This document shows positions 7,273-16,584 of a stretch of DNA of 64,000 nt, one piece after another. Source of the DNA: Dinghuibacter silviterrae (lineage in GTDB: Bacteria; Bacteroidota; Bacteroidia; Chitinophagales; Chitinophagaceae); assembly GCF_004366355.1 (NCBI RefSeq), contig NZ_SODV01000001.1, positions 3,038,001-3,102,000 on the forward strand, read 5' to 3'. How positions within the stretch are numbered: position 1 is the stretch's first letter; each line of letters starts with the position of its first letter. A program made the position numbers and the translations under genes. The notes under the pieces are model-generated. The model was given only the letters and a program-made list of their open reading frames with translations, was not told where the DNA came from and did no database searches.

Positions 7273-9903
7273 TTACAGCCATTGATGGAATGTACGAATA
7301 AACCAAGTCTTGACGGCCTGGGTCAGCAGGCAATAGGCCAGCAGGATCCCTAAGAGCCAGGGGAAAAACGCCAGCGGCAGGGGCGTCATCTTCAGCGCGG
7401 GCGCCAGCGGGCTAAACGGCAGACAGATGCCGATGGCCATGATCAGCGTGGTCAGCGCCAGCACCGGGGCGGTCGCCCAGCTTTGGATAAAGGGGATCTT
7501 GCGCGTCCGGATGAGGTGGACGATCAGGGTTTGGGACAACAGCCCTTCCACAAACCAGCCGGACTGGAAAAGCGACGCGTCGTGGGCTTTAAATACCCAG
7601 AAAAGGACTCCGAACGTCACGTAGTCGAACACCGAGCTGGTCGGCCCCACCCAGATCATAAAACGGGCGATGCCGGAGGCGTCCCATTTTTTGGGTTGCT
7701 GGATATAGTCCTCGTCCATACGGTCCCAGGGGATCGAGGTCTGGGACAGGTCGTAGAGCAGGTTTTGCACCAGGAGCTGGATCGGCAGCATCGGCAGGAA
7801 GGGGAGGAGGGCGCTCGCCCCCAGCATGCTGAACATGTTGCCGAAGTTGCTGCTGGCCGTCATCTTGATGTACTTGATGATGTTCCCGAAGGTCCGGCGG
7901 CCGTAGATCACCCCCTTCCGGAGGACCATCAGGTCTTTTTCAAGAAGGATGATGTCCGCGCTTTCCTTGGCGATGTCCACCGCCGTATCCACCGAGATGC
8001 CGACGTCCGCGTCACGAAGGGCCGCTGCGTCGTTGATCCCGTCCCCCATAAAGCCGACCGTATGGCCATCCGCCTGGAGCAGGCGAACCACGCGGGCTTT
8101 TTGGACGGGGCTTAGCTTGGCGAGAATGGAGGTTTCTTCCAACCTGCGCGTGAGGGTCGCGTCGTCGAGGTCATCCAGGTTGGTTCCTAAGAGCACATCC
8201 TGGAAGGGAATGCCCACATCCTTACAAATCTTTTTGGTGACGATTTCGTTGTCCCCGGTGAGCACCTTGATCTGGACCCCCAGCTTTTGCAGGGCTTCGA
8301 TCGAAGGCCGGGCGGAGGGTTTGGCTGGGTCCAGGAACCCGATAAAACCCGTCAGGGTCAGGTTGGACTCGTCCGCTACCGAATACGTCAGGGGTCTTTC
8401 GCTGGTTTCTTTGATGGCGACCAGCAGGACGCGCAAGCCTTCTTCGTTGAGCCGGCGGGTGGTGTCCAGGACCACGGCGCGCATGTCCGCATCCATAGGG
8501 ATGACGTTGCCGGCATCGAGTGCATGCGTGCAGAGATCGAGTACTTCTTCTACCGCCCCCTTGCAGATCAGGAGGTGGCGATGGTCTTTATCCAATATGA
8601 CCGACATCCGCCTGCGGTTGAAGTCGAAGGGGATCTCATCTATTTTCAGGTAGTCTTCCGGATGCACAAAGTGGTGCACATCGGCGGCGTGTTCCAGGAC
8701 CGCTACGTCGAGCAGGTTCTTCAAACCGGTCTGGTGAAAGGAGTTCAGGAACGCCCACCGCATCACTTCCTCGTCGTCCTTGCCCCGGACGTTCAGGTGT
8801 TTTTGAAGGACGATCTTGTCCATCGTCAGGGTCCCTGTCTTGTCGGTGCACAGGATGTTCATCGCGCCGATATTCTGGATGGCGTTGAGGCGTTTGACGA
8901 TGACCTTGCGCTTGCTCATCATGACGGCCCCCCTGGCGAGGTTGGCGGTCACGATCATGGGGAGCATTTCCGGGGTCAGCCCCACTGCCACGGAAATGCC
9001 AAACAGCAAGGCTTCCATCCAGTCGTGTTTGGTCAACCCGTTGATCAGGAAGACGAGGGGCACCATGACCAGCATAAACCGGATCAGAAGCCAGCTGACT
9101 TTGTTGACGCCTTTGTCAAAGCTGGTCTCGGCGCGTTTGCCCGTGATGGCCTTGCTCAGCGACCCGAAGTAAGTCTGGTTCCCGGTGGACACCACCAGGG
9201 CGCGGGCCGTACCCGACACCACGTTGGTGCCCATGAAAACGATGTTCTCCAGTTCAAGGGGCGAGTGGATGTCCGACGGGCTATGTTCTTTTTTCTCGAC
9301 CGGAAGGGACTCCCCGGTCAGCATCGCCTGGCTGACGAAAAGATCTTTCGAATGGATGATGCGGCAGTCCGCGGGGATCATGTCGCCCGCCGACAGGAAG
9401 ACCACGTCGCCGGGGACCAGCTCTTTGATGTCCACCTCGGTTCTCAGGGCGCCCGAACGCTCCACCGTGGCCGTGGTACGGACCATCCCCTTCAATGCCT
9501 CGGCGGCCCGGTTGCTCCGGAATTCCTGGACAAAACGCAACAATGCGCTGATCAGGACCATGGTCGATACCACGATGACCGTCTCGAAGTCGGACATGAA
9601 CGCCGACACCGCGGCAATCACCACCAGGATGCCGATAAACGGATTGACAAAAGCCTGAAACAATTGTGTATACCAGGAGGGCGCCTGCTCATGCTGGACC
9701 TCGTTCCGCCCGTGCTGTGCCTGGCGTTCTTCCGCCTCATCGCCGGTAAGGCCTTCCACCCGGCTCTCCAGGACTATAAAACACTCTTCCGGCAGGTGCG
9801 TTGAGAGGTCTTTTAAACGGGCAAGGATGGGATCGGGGGAAGGTACGCCAATGGTCAGACGGGCCTTGAGCTTTTCTTTGACTTCTTTTACTTGGCTGAG
9901 CAT
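7273..9903 (-). CDS. mgtA: Magnesium-translocating P-type ATPase
   Basis: An 876-residue P3B-type ATPase that would import Mg2+ across the inner membrane. Seen: actuator motif LTGES (195-199), the ion-binding helix with PEMLP (311-315), phosphorylation motif DKTGTLT with D354, TGDN in the nucleotide domain, the hinge GDGINDAAALRDADVGIS, and a C-terminal membrane domain of about six helices. The long N-terminal cytoplasmic tail is normal for MgtA/MgtB. The start has an AGGAG sequence 4-5 nt upstream. The transcript has a ~140-nt leader with hairpins, listed separately. A porin gene follows in the same operon. Confidence 0.94.
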   Translation of the reverse strand: MLSQVKEVKEKLKARLTIGVPSPDPILARLKDLSTHLPEECFIVLESRVEGLTGDEAEERQAQHGRNEVQHEQAPSWYTQLFQAFVNPFIGILVVIAAVSAFMSDFETVIVVSTMVLISALLRFVQEFRSNRAAEALKGMVRTTATVERSGALRTEVDIKELVPGDVVFLSAGDMIPADCRIIHSKDLFVSQAMLTGESLPVEKKEHSPSDIHSPLELENIVFMGTNVVSGTARALVVSTGNQTYFGSLSKAITGKRAETSFDKGVNKVSWLLIRFMLVMVPLVFLINGLTKHDWMEALLFGISVAVGLTPEMLPMIVTANLARGAVMMSKRKVIVKRLNAIQNIGAMNILCTDKTGTLTMDKIVLQKHLNVRGKDDEEVMRWAFLNSFHQTGLKNLLDVAVLEHAADVHHFVHPEDYLKIDEIPFDFNRRRMSVILDKDHRHLLICKGAVEEVLDLCTHALDAGNVIPMDADMRAVVLDTTRRLNEEGLRVLLVAIKETSERPLTYSVADESNLTLTGFIGFLDPAKPSARPSIEALQKLGVQIKVLTGDNEIVTKKICKDVGIPFQDVLLGTNLDDLDDATLTRRLEETSILAKLSPVQKARVVRLLQADGHTVGFMGDGINDAAALRDADVGISVDTAVDIAKESADIILLEKDLMVLRKGVIYGRRTFGNIIKYIKMTASSNFGNMFSMLGASALLPFLPMLPIQLLVQNLLYDLSQTSIPWDRMDEDYIQQPKKWDASGIARFMIWVGPTSSVFDYVTFGVLFWVFKAHDASLFQSGWFVEGLLSQTLIVHLIRTRKIPFIQSWATAPVLALTTLIMAIGICLPFSPLAPALKMTPLPLAFFPWLLGILLAYCLLTQAVKTWFIRTFHQWL

Positions 9904-10046
9904 AGCTCCTGGTTTAATACCCGTTCATACGGGAGCCCAGGGCTATCCGAATGGACGGGGGGTTACTGAATAATATGTTGCCGGGGGCAACTGTGATAAG
10001 AGTCCATAACGTAAAATTTAAGCGGGTTAACCGCTTTTTGGCCTGG
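9904..10046 (-). promoter_or_regulatory. Structured 5' leader of mgtA (candidate Mg2+ control region)
   Basis: Between the predicted promoter and the mgtA start the transcript would contain three hairpins, at 10021-10035 (AGCGG/CCGCT), 9977-9991 (GTTGCC/GGCAAC) and 9920-9933 (CCCGT/ACGGG). The last lies about 10 nt from the ribosome-binding site. mgtA genes in other bacteria are often controlled through Mg2+-sensing leaders, but I see no match to the M-box consensus, so control by this leader is inference. The rest of the 303-base gap to 10206 holds no gene. Confidence 0.35.
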
Positions 10047-10054
10047 CAAAGATA
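10047..10054 (-). promoter_or_regulatory. -7 promoter element for mgtA
   Basis: Read on the minus strand this is TATCTTTG, an exact match to the Bacteroidota TAnnTTTG element, about 144 nt upstream of the mgtA start. A clear -33 TTTG is not present at the expected spacing (CTGG is the nearest). Confidence 0.5.
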
Positions 10055-10206
10055 GTCCGCGTTTTTTAATCCAGTATTAAATTTTATTGTCCGGTTGTTG
10101 CATTTCCGTTGTATCGAAAGCGAACGATGTTTTTTTGTTTGGGATACGCAGTATCTTGTCGCTCAGTCAGGTATGGCCCTGGCATCCCCTTTGAACCCAC
10201 ACCCGC

Positions 10207-12570
10207 ATGTTGTTTAGCTACATACGCATTGTCATTCGGAACCTGCGCCGGCAGCCCTTGCTTTCCTTCATCCATATTTTTGGCCTTGGCCTTTCCATGA
10301 GCGCCGGGCTCATGGTCCTGATCCGTCTGCAGGACGACCTTGGCTACGACCGTTTTCATCCACACCCTGAGCGGACCTACCGCATCACCAGCGACTACAC
10401 CCAGCGGGGTGGGGAACACTGGCGCATGGCCAGCACACCCCTGCCCCTCGGTCCAGCGCTCCTGTCCGACACGGCCGGTATCGAGGCGGTGGCCACGATC
10501 AACCCGTCCTTTGGCGGGACCACCACGATTGGATCGAAGCAGTTATCGCTCAGTGGCGCGTATACCGGGCCTTCTTTTTTCGCTGTCTTCGGATTTACCC
10601 TTTCGTCCGGCGATCCTGTAACGGCGCTCGCTCAGCCCCATTCGATCGTGCTCAGCCAGGACGCCGCCACGCGGTTCTTCGGACAGGCCAATCCCCTGGG
10701 CAAGGTCCTTACGATGACGGCCGGCGGGAGCTATATCGTCACGGGTGTTCTAAAGGATCCTCCCGGGAAGTCCCACCTGGACTTTGACGCGTATGTATCC
10801 GAAACGAGCATACCTCCGCATGCCGGCGATTGGTTTGCCTTCAACGCTGCCTATACCTACGTCGTCATGAAGCGCCCGGCGGAGACGGCAGCGCTCTACG
10901 CGGATCTGGCCACGGTCTCTACCATGCTCAACCGGATGAATGCCGAAGGGAAAACCGCCTTTCACTGGCAGCGGATCACCGCCATCACCCCCGCGCCCAT
11001 CGGCCTCGACAACAATATAGGGAGAGGTACGTCCTGGGCAAAGGTCTTTTTCGAGCTGGGCTTCGCTTTCCTCCTGCTCTTAGCCGCGTGTTTCAACTAT
11101 ACCAACCTCACCGTGGCCCGCGCCCTGACCAGGGCCAAAGAAGTCGGTCTCCGCAAGATCGCCGGCGCCCACCGCCACCAGGTCTTCGTCCAATACGTCA
11201 CCGAAGCCGTGGTCACGGCGCTTCTCGCATTGGGTTTTGCCTGGATCCTGCTCGGGTTTATCATCACTTATGCCCCCTTCAACGACGGGTACGAGTTCAT
11301 CCCGTCTTCTTTTGCCTACAACGCCCAGATGGGATGGTGGTCCCTTGCTTTTGCGCTGGGTACCGGGTTGCTGGCGGGTGTTTCCCCCGCGTGGATCCTC
11401 TCGGCCTTCAAACCCCTGCGGGTACTCAAAAACCTGTCCACCGCGCGGATATGGGGCAAAGTCAATCTTCAGAAGACCCTCATCGTTTTTCAATACACCT
11501 TGTCCCTGGTCATCCTGATCTTCCTGACCGCCTTCTACCGGCAGTTCTCCTATATGTCCAGCCTTGACCCCGGTTTTCGTCGCGACAATACGCTGGTGAT
11601 CCCGGTCGACGGGCCGGATGCATCGGTCCTCGCCCAGAAGATTGCCTCCCTTAGCGGGGTGCAGACCGTAGCAGCCTTGTCCGGCCGTTTTGACGACCGC
11701 TCCGCCGAGCGGACCTTCACCGGCTGGCTGGCCGGGAAAGAACAAACGGTGAACCTGCATTACTATGACGCCGATCCGGCCTTCCTCCCGGCCATGCACC
11801 TCGACCTCGTGGCGGGTCATAATTTCCTGTCGGAGGACACCGTGGAAAAGTTTGTCCTGCTCAACGAAAAAGCCGTCCGGGCGCTTGGCTTCGCGGACCC
11901 GTCCAAGGCCGTGGGACAGCGGTTATGGGTGGCCGATAGTACCCCGCTCATCATCCAGGGCGTGCTCAAGGATTTCACGTATCAGAATGCCGCCCAGCCC
12001 ATCGCCCCCCTCGCGCTCCGGACCCGGAAAGGGAGTTACAACTACCTCTACGTCCGCGTGGATCCCGTCCGCCGGGACGCGATCACGGCGCGGATCGCCG
12101 CCGCCTGGGGCGCCCTCCTGCCGGCTAAAAGCTTTTCGTATACCTGGCTTGATGAATACATGGAGGCCGCCTATGCTCAAAAAGCGACCCTTTCCCTGTT
12201 GGGCTACCTCGCCTTTATGGCCGCCAGTATCGCCACGCTGGGTCTTCTTGGCCTGGTCATGTACACCGTGGAAGTCCGCCGCAAAGAGATCAGCATCCGC
12301 AAAGTCATCGGCGCAGAGAAACGCGAGCTGGTCGTCCTCTTGTCCCGCGGGTTCGTCCGGCTGCTCGTGCTCTCCGGTCTGATCGCCATGCCGCTGGGGT
12401 ATACCGCGGGGGTGTTTTTCCGGCACCTATTTCCCTTGCAGGCGCCCTTTGGGCCGGGGTACGCGGTGGCGTGTTTCTTCTTACTTCTTGTACTCGGTCT
12501 GGCGACCATTGGGTCGCAGACGTACCGGGCGGCGGGGGAGAATCCGGCGGGGAATCTGCGGGCGGAGTAG
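10207..12570 (+). CDS. FtsX/MacB-like permease with two periplasmic domains
   Basis: A 787-residue Bacteroidota-type ABC permease: an N-terminal membrane helix (about 20-40), a MacB-like periplasmic core domain, a block of three FtsX helices (about 280-410), a conserved short segment, a second periplasmic domain and a final FtsX block ending in RTYRAAGENPAGNLRAE. The basic motif EVGLRKIAGAHR and its copy EISIRKVIGAEKR mark the two FtsX halves. No ATPase is encoded beside it, so it must use one from elsewhere. It is probably an efflux or lipoprotein-release type exporter; cargo unknown. It converges on a related permease. Confidence 0.9.
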   Translation: MLFSYIRIVIRNLRRQPLLSFIHIFGLGLSMSAGLMVLIRLQDDLGYDRFHPHPERTYRITSDYTQRGGEHWRMASTPLPLGPALLSDTAGIEAVATINPSFGGTTTIGSKQLSLSGAYTGPSFFAVFGFTLSSGDPVTALAQPHSIVLSQDAATRFFGQANPLGKVLTMTAGGSYIVTGVLKDPPGKSHLDFDAYVSETSIPPHAGDWFAFNAAYTYVVMKRPAETAALYADLATVSTMLNRMNAEGKTAFHWQRITAITPAPIGLDNNIGRGTSWAKVFFELGFAFLLLLAACFNYTNLTVARALTRAKEVGLRKIAGAHRHQVFVQYVTEAVVTALLALGFAWILLGFIITYAPFNDGYEFIPSSFAYNAQMGWWSLAFALGTGLLAGVSPAWILSAFKPLRVLKNLSTARIWGKVNLQKTLIVFQYTLSLVILIFLTAFYRQFSYMSSLDPGFRRDNTLVIPVDGPDASVLAQKIASLSGVQTVAALSGRFDDRSAERTFTGWLAGKEQTVNLHYYDADPAFLPAMHLDLVAGHNFLSEDTVEKFVLLNEKAVRALGFADPSKAVGQRLWVADSTPLIIQGVLKDFTYQNAAQPIAPLALRTRKGSYNYLYVRVDPVRRDAITARIAAAWGALLPAKSFSYTWLDEYMEAAYAQKATLSLLGYLAFMAASIATLGLLGLVMYTVEVRRKEISIRKVIGAEKRELVVLLSRGFVRLLVLSGLIAMPLGYTAGVFFRHLFPLQAPFGPGYAVACFFLLLVLGLATIGSQTYRAAGENPAGNLRAE

Positions 12571-12597
12571 GGGGCACCGCGCTTGCGCGTCCCGCGG

Positions 12598-14958
12598 CTA
12601 CTCCGAGCGCAAGCTCCGTATCGGGCTCGCCATCGCCGCCCGGATGGCCTGGTAGCTCACGGTGGCCAGCGAGATGAAGATCGCCCCTACACCCGCGAGG
12701 ACAAAAACCCAGGGATCGATGTGGGTGCGGTATTTGTAGTTCATCAGCCACTTGTCCATGAAATACCAGGCAATGGGCGTGGCGACCACGATGGAGATGA
12801 GCACCAGCATAACGAATTCCTTCGACAGCAAGGTCGTCAGGTTCGCGATCGAAGCGCCCAGGACCTTGCGCACGCCGATCTCCTTGACGCGGGCTTCGGC
12901 CATGTAGGCGGCCAGCCCGAACAAACCCAGACACGAAATAAAGATCGTCAGGGCCGCGAACAAACCCGCCAGGGTGGCGGTGGCCTGCTCGTCCGAGAAT
13001 TTCCGCGCGTATTCCTGGTCCACGAAGTTGTATTCGAAGGGATATTCGGGGTTGTACTTTTTAAAGACCTGTTCCATGATCTTCAGGTTCCCGGCCGTCG
13101 ACCGGGCAGGGTTGAGTTTGAAATGGATGGCGTTGAAATAATTGCCTTTCGGCCCCCACATGACCATGGGCCGGATCGGCTCGTACGGAGACTCGATGAT
13201 GAAGTCCCGGACGACGCCGACCACCTTGTAGGGATAGCCCGGGTAGCCGATCACCTGTCCCAGCGGATGTTTGAATCGCATCGCCTTGACGCAGGATTCA
13301 TTGATGATGACGGCGTTCGAGTCTGCCGGATAGTTGACCAGGTCGATGTCCCGGCCCTCGATGATCTGCATCCCCATGGTCTTGACGAGGTTGCCGTCCG
13401 TCGTAAAACTGTTGATGATGGTCTTGTCGTCGGCGGGTTTGCCGTCCCAGTTGATGCCCCAGGTATTGCTCCAGGACTGCGAGATGGGGGAGCTGCACAT
13501 GCTCCAGGTCGTGACCGCGCCCTTGTCCCGGAGTTCGTTGACGATCACGTGGTAATTCTTTTGCATATCCCCCTGCATCATCACATACACGAGGTTGTTT
13601 TTATCATAGCCGTTTTCACGCGACTGGGCGTAGCGGAGCTGTTTGAGGACGATGAGGGTGGCGATGATGAGCAGGATGGCGATGCTGAACTGAAAAACCA
13701 CCAATACCTTCCGGGGCGTGACCAGGGCATTCACCTTCCGGAATGTCCCCTTCAATACCTGTACCGGCCGGAAGGCACTGAGGAAAAACGCCGGGTAGCT
13801 CCCCGCCAGCAGCCCCGTGAAACCGATAAATCCAAGAATAGACAGCCAGAAGACCGGTTGGGACCACTCCAGCGCCAGGTGTTTTTGCGTGAGTTCGTTG
13901 AACGGCTTCAGGCTTACACTCACCATCACCATCGCCAGGATACCGGAGATCAACGCCAGCATGACCGATTCCATCAGGAACTGGATAATCAACGACTGTT
14001 TCAGGGCGCCGACCGTTTTCCGGATCCCCACCTCTTTCGCCCGCCGCTCGCTTCGGGCCGTCGACAGGTTCATAAAGTTGATACACGCGATCACCAGGAT
14101 AAAGATCGCGATCAGCAGAAACGCCCGGACCATTTCGATACGCCCGCCCGCTTGTTTGCCGTTCTCGAAATCGCCGAACAGGTGGGTACGGCTAAAGGGA
14201 TACAGGAAGACTTTGGTCGTCCCATCCTGTTCGTGCTGTATGGTGAAGTTCTTGATCTTTTTTTGCAGCGCCTCCAGGTCCGTATGCGGTTTCAGCAACA
14301 CGATATTCCGGGTGGAATTGTTCCCCCACGAACTGTCGTCCTCTCCCCGTTTGACGATATACGACCATGGCGTCAGGAATTCATAGTCAAAAGAGGTATT
14401 GTTCGGCAGGTCCCTGATCACCCCACTTACATTAAACAGGTCCTTGTTGTCCAGCTTGACCGTTCGTCCCAGCGCATCCTCATCCCCGAACAACTTCCGC
14501 GCCAGCGTCTGCGTGATCACCAGCGAGGTCGGATCGTTTAGCGCGGTCGCCGGGTTCCCCTCGACAAAGGGTACGCTAAACATGCTCAGAAAATCCGGGT
14601 CCACCATCGTCCCTTTGACGTTCAGCCGTTTTTCCCCCACGGAAAAAAGCAGCGTTTGCGTCCAGTTCACCCGGGTCGCCTTGTCGATCTCCGGAAAAGA
14701 CGGCTTCAGCACCGGCCCCATCACCTTTGGCGTCGTCGGCCAGCAGACCGTATCGTTTGTCCACTTGTCCTTGTTCCAGACGGTGTACAACCGGTCCGCA
14801 TTCGGATAGGTACGGTCCCAGCTCCACTCGTTCTCCACCCAAAGCAGGATCAGGAGGGCGCACGCCATCCCTATCGACAGGCCAAGAATGTTGATAAAGG
14901 AAAACCCCTTGCTCCGGAGAAGGTTCCTCATGGCGACGGTCAGGTAATTTTTCAGCAT
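12598..14958 (-). CDS. FtsX/MacB-like permease with two periplasmic domains
   Basis: A 786-residue permease of the same double-FtsX family as its convergent neighbour. It starts at MLKNYLTVAMRNLLRSKGFS, the usual beginning of the family; the reading frame is open 44 codons further upstream, but that part is GC-rich and unlike the family, so the internal ATG is chosen. Seen: N-terminal helix, MacB-like core domain, FtsX block with EVGIRKTVGALK, second periplasmic domain, then EIGVRKVLGAS and a final block ending ASPIRSLRSE. No cognate ATPase gene adjoins it. Confidence 0.9.
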   Translation of the reverse strand: MLKNYLTVAMRNLLRSKGFSFINILGLSIGMACALLILLWVENEWSWDRTYPNADRLYTVWNKDKWTNDTVCWPTTPKVMGPVLKPSFPEIDKATRVNWTQTLLFSVGEKRLNVKGTMVDPDFLSMFSVPFVEGNPATALNDPTSLVITQTLARKLFGDEDALGRTVKLDNKDLFNVSGVIRDLPNNTSFDYEFLTPWSYIVKRGEDDSSWGNNSTRNIVLLKPHTDLEALQKKIKNFTIQHEQDGTTKVFLYPFSRTHLFGDFENGKQAGGRIEMVRAFLLIAIFILVIACINFMNLSTARSERRAKEVGIRKTVGALKQSLIIQFLMESVMLALISGILAMVMVSVSLKPFNELTQKHLALEWSQPVFWLSILGFIGFTGLLAGSYPAFFLSAFRPVQVLKGTFRKVNALVTPRKVLVVFQFSIAILLIIATLIVLKQLRYAQSRENGYDKNNLVYVMMQGDMQKNYHVIVNELRDKGAVTTWSMCSSPISQSWSNTWGINWDGKPADDKTIINSFTTDGNLVKTMGMQIIEGRDIDLVNYPADSNAVIINESCVKAMRFKHPLGQVIGYPGYPYKVVGVVRDFIIESPYEPIRPMVMWGPKGNYFNAIHFKLNPARSTAGNLKIMEQVFKKYNPEYPFEYNFVDQEYARKFSDEQATATLAGLFAALTIFISCLGLFGLAAYMAEARVKEIGVRKVLGASIANLTTLLSKEFVMLVLISIVVATPIAWYFMDKWLMNYKYRTHIDPWVFVLAGVGAIFISLATVSYQAIRAAMASPIRSLRSE

Positions 14959-15107
14959 AGCGGAGCCGCCACAAGGGGTATGCCAGGATGGGGAGGCCCT
15001 GCGGACGGGGCCTCCGGCCGCGTTTGCCCGCGCCGGTGTGCGGAAACGGACGGTCGGGCGTACCGGAAGCGGGCGCGGCCCCGCGCGCATCGCGCGCGAT
15101 TTTTTCG

Positions 15108-15115
15108 TAACTTTA
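15108..15115 (+). promoter_or_regulatory. -7 element before a 28-codon ORF
   Basis: TAACTTTA (one mismatch to TAnnTTTG) preceded by a T-run. The ATG of the small ORF begins only 4 nt downstream, so the transcript would be leaderless or nearly so. Confidence 0.4.
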
Positions 15116-15119
15116 GCGC

Positions 15120-15206
15120 ATGAGCGCGAATACGACGACGATAGGGAAAGTGCTGGTGAGGGTCTTTAAGGCCATCTTTATCCGCAAGAAAGAGTGCTGC
15201 CGCTAG
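15120..15206 (+). CDS. Putative 28-residue basic cysteine-containing peptide
   Basis: A very short ORF, MSANTTTIGKVLVRVFKAI then FIRKKECCR, directly behind a promoter-like TAACTTTA. It has an amphipathic or hydrophobic centre and a basic Cys-Cys end. It lies between two minus-strand genes and its last bases overlap the end of the lipoprotein gene on the other strand. No family is recognised. The promoter placement and plausible composition are the only support. Confidence 0.35.
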   Translation: MSANTTTIGKVLVRVFKAIFIRKKECCR

Positions 15207-15859
15207 GAAACTTTGCGGCGTTTGCGCCTGGGGTTGGGTAGGACGGTATCTTTTCCGCCTGCGATGTGGCTGAGGTATACCCCATTTTCCTTTATATCCT
15301 CCAGGCGCTCCACTGCGGTATCGCGAACGACCGTGTCCCCCACGATCGCATAGAACTCGCTTCCATTGTAGTAAATCGAATCCGGGTAGCTGGGCGGGAC
15401 TTCCGTTAGGTGGAATCCCCCAAAAACAAGCCGCCCATTCCTATCCAGAATTTTTGAAGCGATGGTTTTCATCAGGAGGGTGGGTTTGCCGGGGGAGAGA
15501 CGGACGACATCCATCTTGTCTTCTTCGGGACCGTCGAACATGTCCACAAAAAGCAGTACGGTATCCGCCTTCTCGATCAACTTGTTGTAAGGGCTGTCGG
15601 CGAGGATATCGCCGGCGTCCGGGATACGCCAGACTGGTTTGCCCTTCCAGAATACTTTGCCGTCGGCGATCCGGACCGAGTCGCCGTTGGTGCTTTTCAA
15701 CGAAAACGGGCGCGCCGTTGTATCCGCGGCCGGGGCCCCGGGTGTGGCCGGCGTGACCGCCGCCGTGGTGTCCTTGCGGGAGGATTTCTTTGCGTGTTGG
15801 GCGCAGCCGAACAGCAGAAGGAGACAAGTGAGGAGCAGGGGTAAACGTGTAAGGGTCAT
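15203..15859 (-). CDS. Putative lipoprotein of unknown function
   Basis: A 218-residue protein starting MTLTRLPLLLTCLLLLFGC, a clear lipoprotein signal with the acylated cysteine at residue 19. A longer open frame upstream overlaps the promoter and the neighbouring cupin gene, so this ATG is preferred. The mature part has a Lys/Ser/Thr/Ala/Pro-rich linker (about 22-55) and then a globular domain with no family I recognise, ending in the very basic RRKRRKVS. It is likely membrane-anchored in the periplasm or exported to the outer membrane. A TATCTTAA promoter element sits 7 nt before the start. Confidence 0.7.
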   Translation of the reverse strand: MTLTRLPLLLTCLLLLFGCAQHAKKSSRKDTTAAVTPATPGAPAADTTARPFSLKSTNGDSVRIADGKVFWKGKPVWRIPDAGDILADSPYNKLIEKADTVLLFVDMFDGPEEDKMDVVRLSPGKPTLLMKTIASKILDRNGRLVFGGFHLTEVPPSYPDSIYYNGSEFYAIVGDTVVRDTAVERLEDIKENGVYLSHIAGGKDTVLPNPRRKRRKVS

Positions 15860-15866
15860 GGCGGCA

Positions 15867-15874
15867 TTAAGATA
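15867..15874 (-). promoter_or_regulatory. -7 element of the lipoprotein gene
   Basis: On the minus strand TATCTTAA, 7 nt upstream of the lipoprotein ATG; another case of almost no leader. Confidence 0.4.
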
Positions 15875-15940
15875 AGCAAAATCGTTGTAGCATGCCTCGG
15901 GATAAAAATTTGCCGTATTATTGCGGCCAAAATCCAGTTG

Positions 15941-16456
15941 ATGCAACTCCAAATCACCGCTTCCAGCTCCAAGGAGCAGGTTTTTTCCCAGATCGAAGCT
16001 GCCCTTAAGGCTCAGGGTTTTACCATCGTACAACACGACTTTGCCCGGCCCTGGGGTGGATTTTTCGTCATCGAGGAGACCCAGGCCCCGGAATTTATCA
16101 AGACCTATTTCCCGGGGATGGCGCTAAAGGATTTTACCATCACCCACAAACTCAGCCCCAAGATCCTGGTGGTGGCACCGGGCAAACGTCTTTCCTGGCA
16201 GTATCACTTCCGCCGTGCGGAAATCTGGAGGGTCGTCGCCGGGGAAGCCGGGGTTGTCACCAGCCTGACGGACCAGGAGGGCCCCCTGAAGCAATACCAG
16301 CCGGGCGACCTGATCAAGCTCCAGCAGGGCGAACGCCATCGGCTGGTCGGATTGGAGACCTTCGGGATCATCGCAGAGATTTGGCAGCATACCGATGCGG
16401 CGAATCCCTCCAATGAGGATGATATTGTGCGTCTGCAGGACGACTTCGGCCGCTAG
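15941..16456 (+). CDS. Cupin protein, mannose-6-phosphate isomerase type II-like
   Basis: A 171-residue single-cupin protein resembling the C-terminal isomerase domain of bifunctional mannose-1-phosphate guanylyltransferase/mannose-6-phosphate isomerase. Typical motifs are RPWGGF, the YHFRRAEIWRVVAGEAGV strand pair, QGERHRL, and the family-typical end EDDIVRLQDDFGR. The metal-site histidines H87 and H128 or close neighbours are visible. It could interconvert sugar phosphates or be a non-catalytic sugar-binding relative. It starts at ATG 15941; a TTG three bases earlier is in frame but unneeded. Confidence 0.78.
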   Translation: MQLQITASSSKEQVFSQIEAALKAQGFTIVQHDFARPWGGFFVIEETQAPEFIKTYFPGMALKDFTITHKLSPKILVVAPGKRLSWQYHFRRAEIWRVVAGEAGVVTSLTDQEGPLKQYQPGDLIKLQQGERHRLVGLETFGIIAEIWQHTDAANPSNEDDIVRLQDDFGR

Positions 16457-16571
16457 GCCGTGAGCTCGTGGATGCGGGGCGGCCGCAGCGTAACGGCGCG
16501 GCGGCAAGCCGGCCGCCGCAGGCTGACCGCGGCGCGGACGGACGGTGGGCGCAGCGGCGTCCTATTTTTCC
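16457..16571. other. GC-rich intergenic patch
   Basis: About 100 bases of nearly pure G/C simple sequence (repeated CGGC, GCGGC and GGCCGC words) directly after the cupin stop. It is of the same character as patches after ugd (2422-2570), pnp (45192-45290) and upstream of the permease gene at 14960-15107. No gene is seen. Confidence 0.5.
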
Positions 16572-16579
16572 TACCTTTA
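16572..16579 (+). promoter_or_regulatory. -7 element of the AraC-family gene
   Basis: TACCTTTA, 5 nt before the ATG at 16585. Confidence 0.45.
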
Positions 16580-16584
16580 TATAG

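Noticed and set aside
8287..9804. 505-residue plus-strand ORF
   Set aside because: Antisense shadow of mgtA, with the low-complexity His/Gln/Arg composition of shadows.
12583..14541. 652-residue plus-strand ORF
   Set aside because: Lies opposite the FtsX-type permease gene; composition rich in Asp, His, Arg and Gly with no domain.
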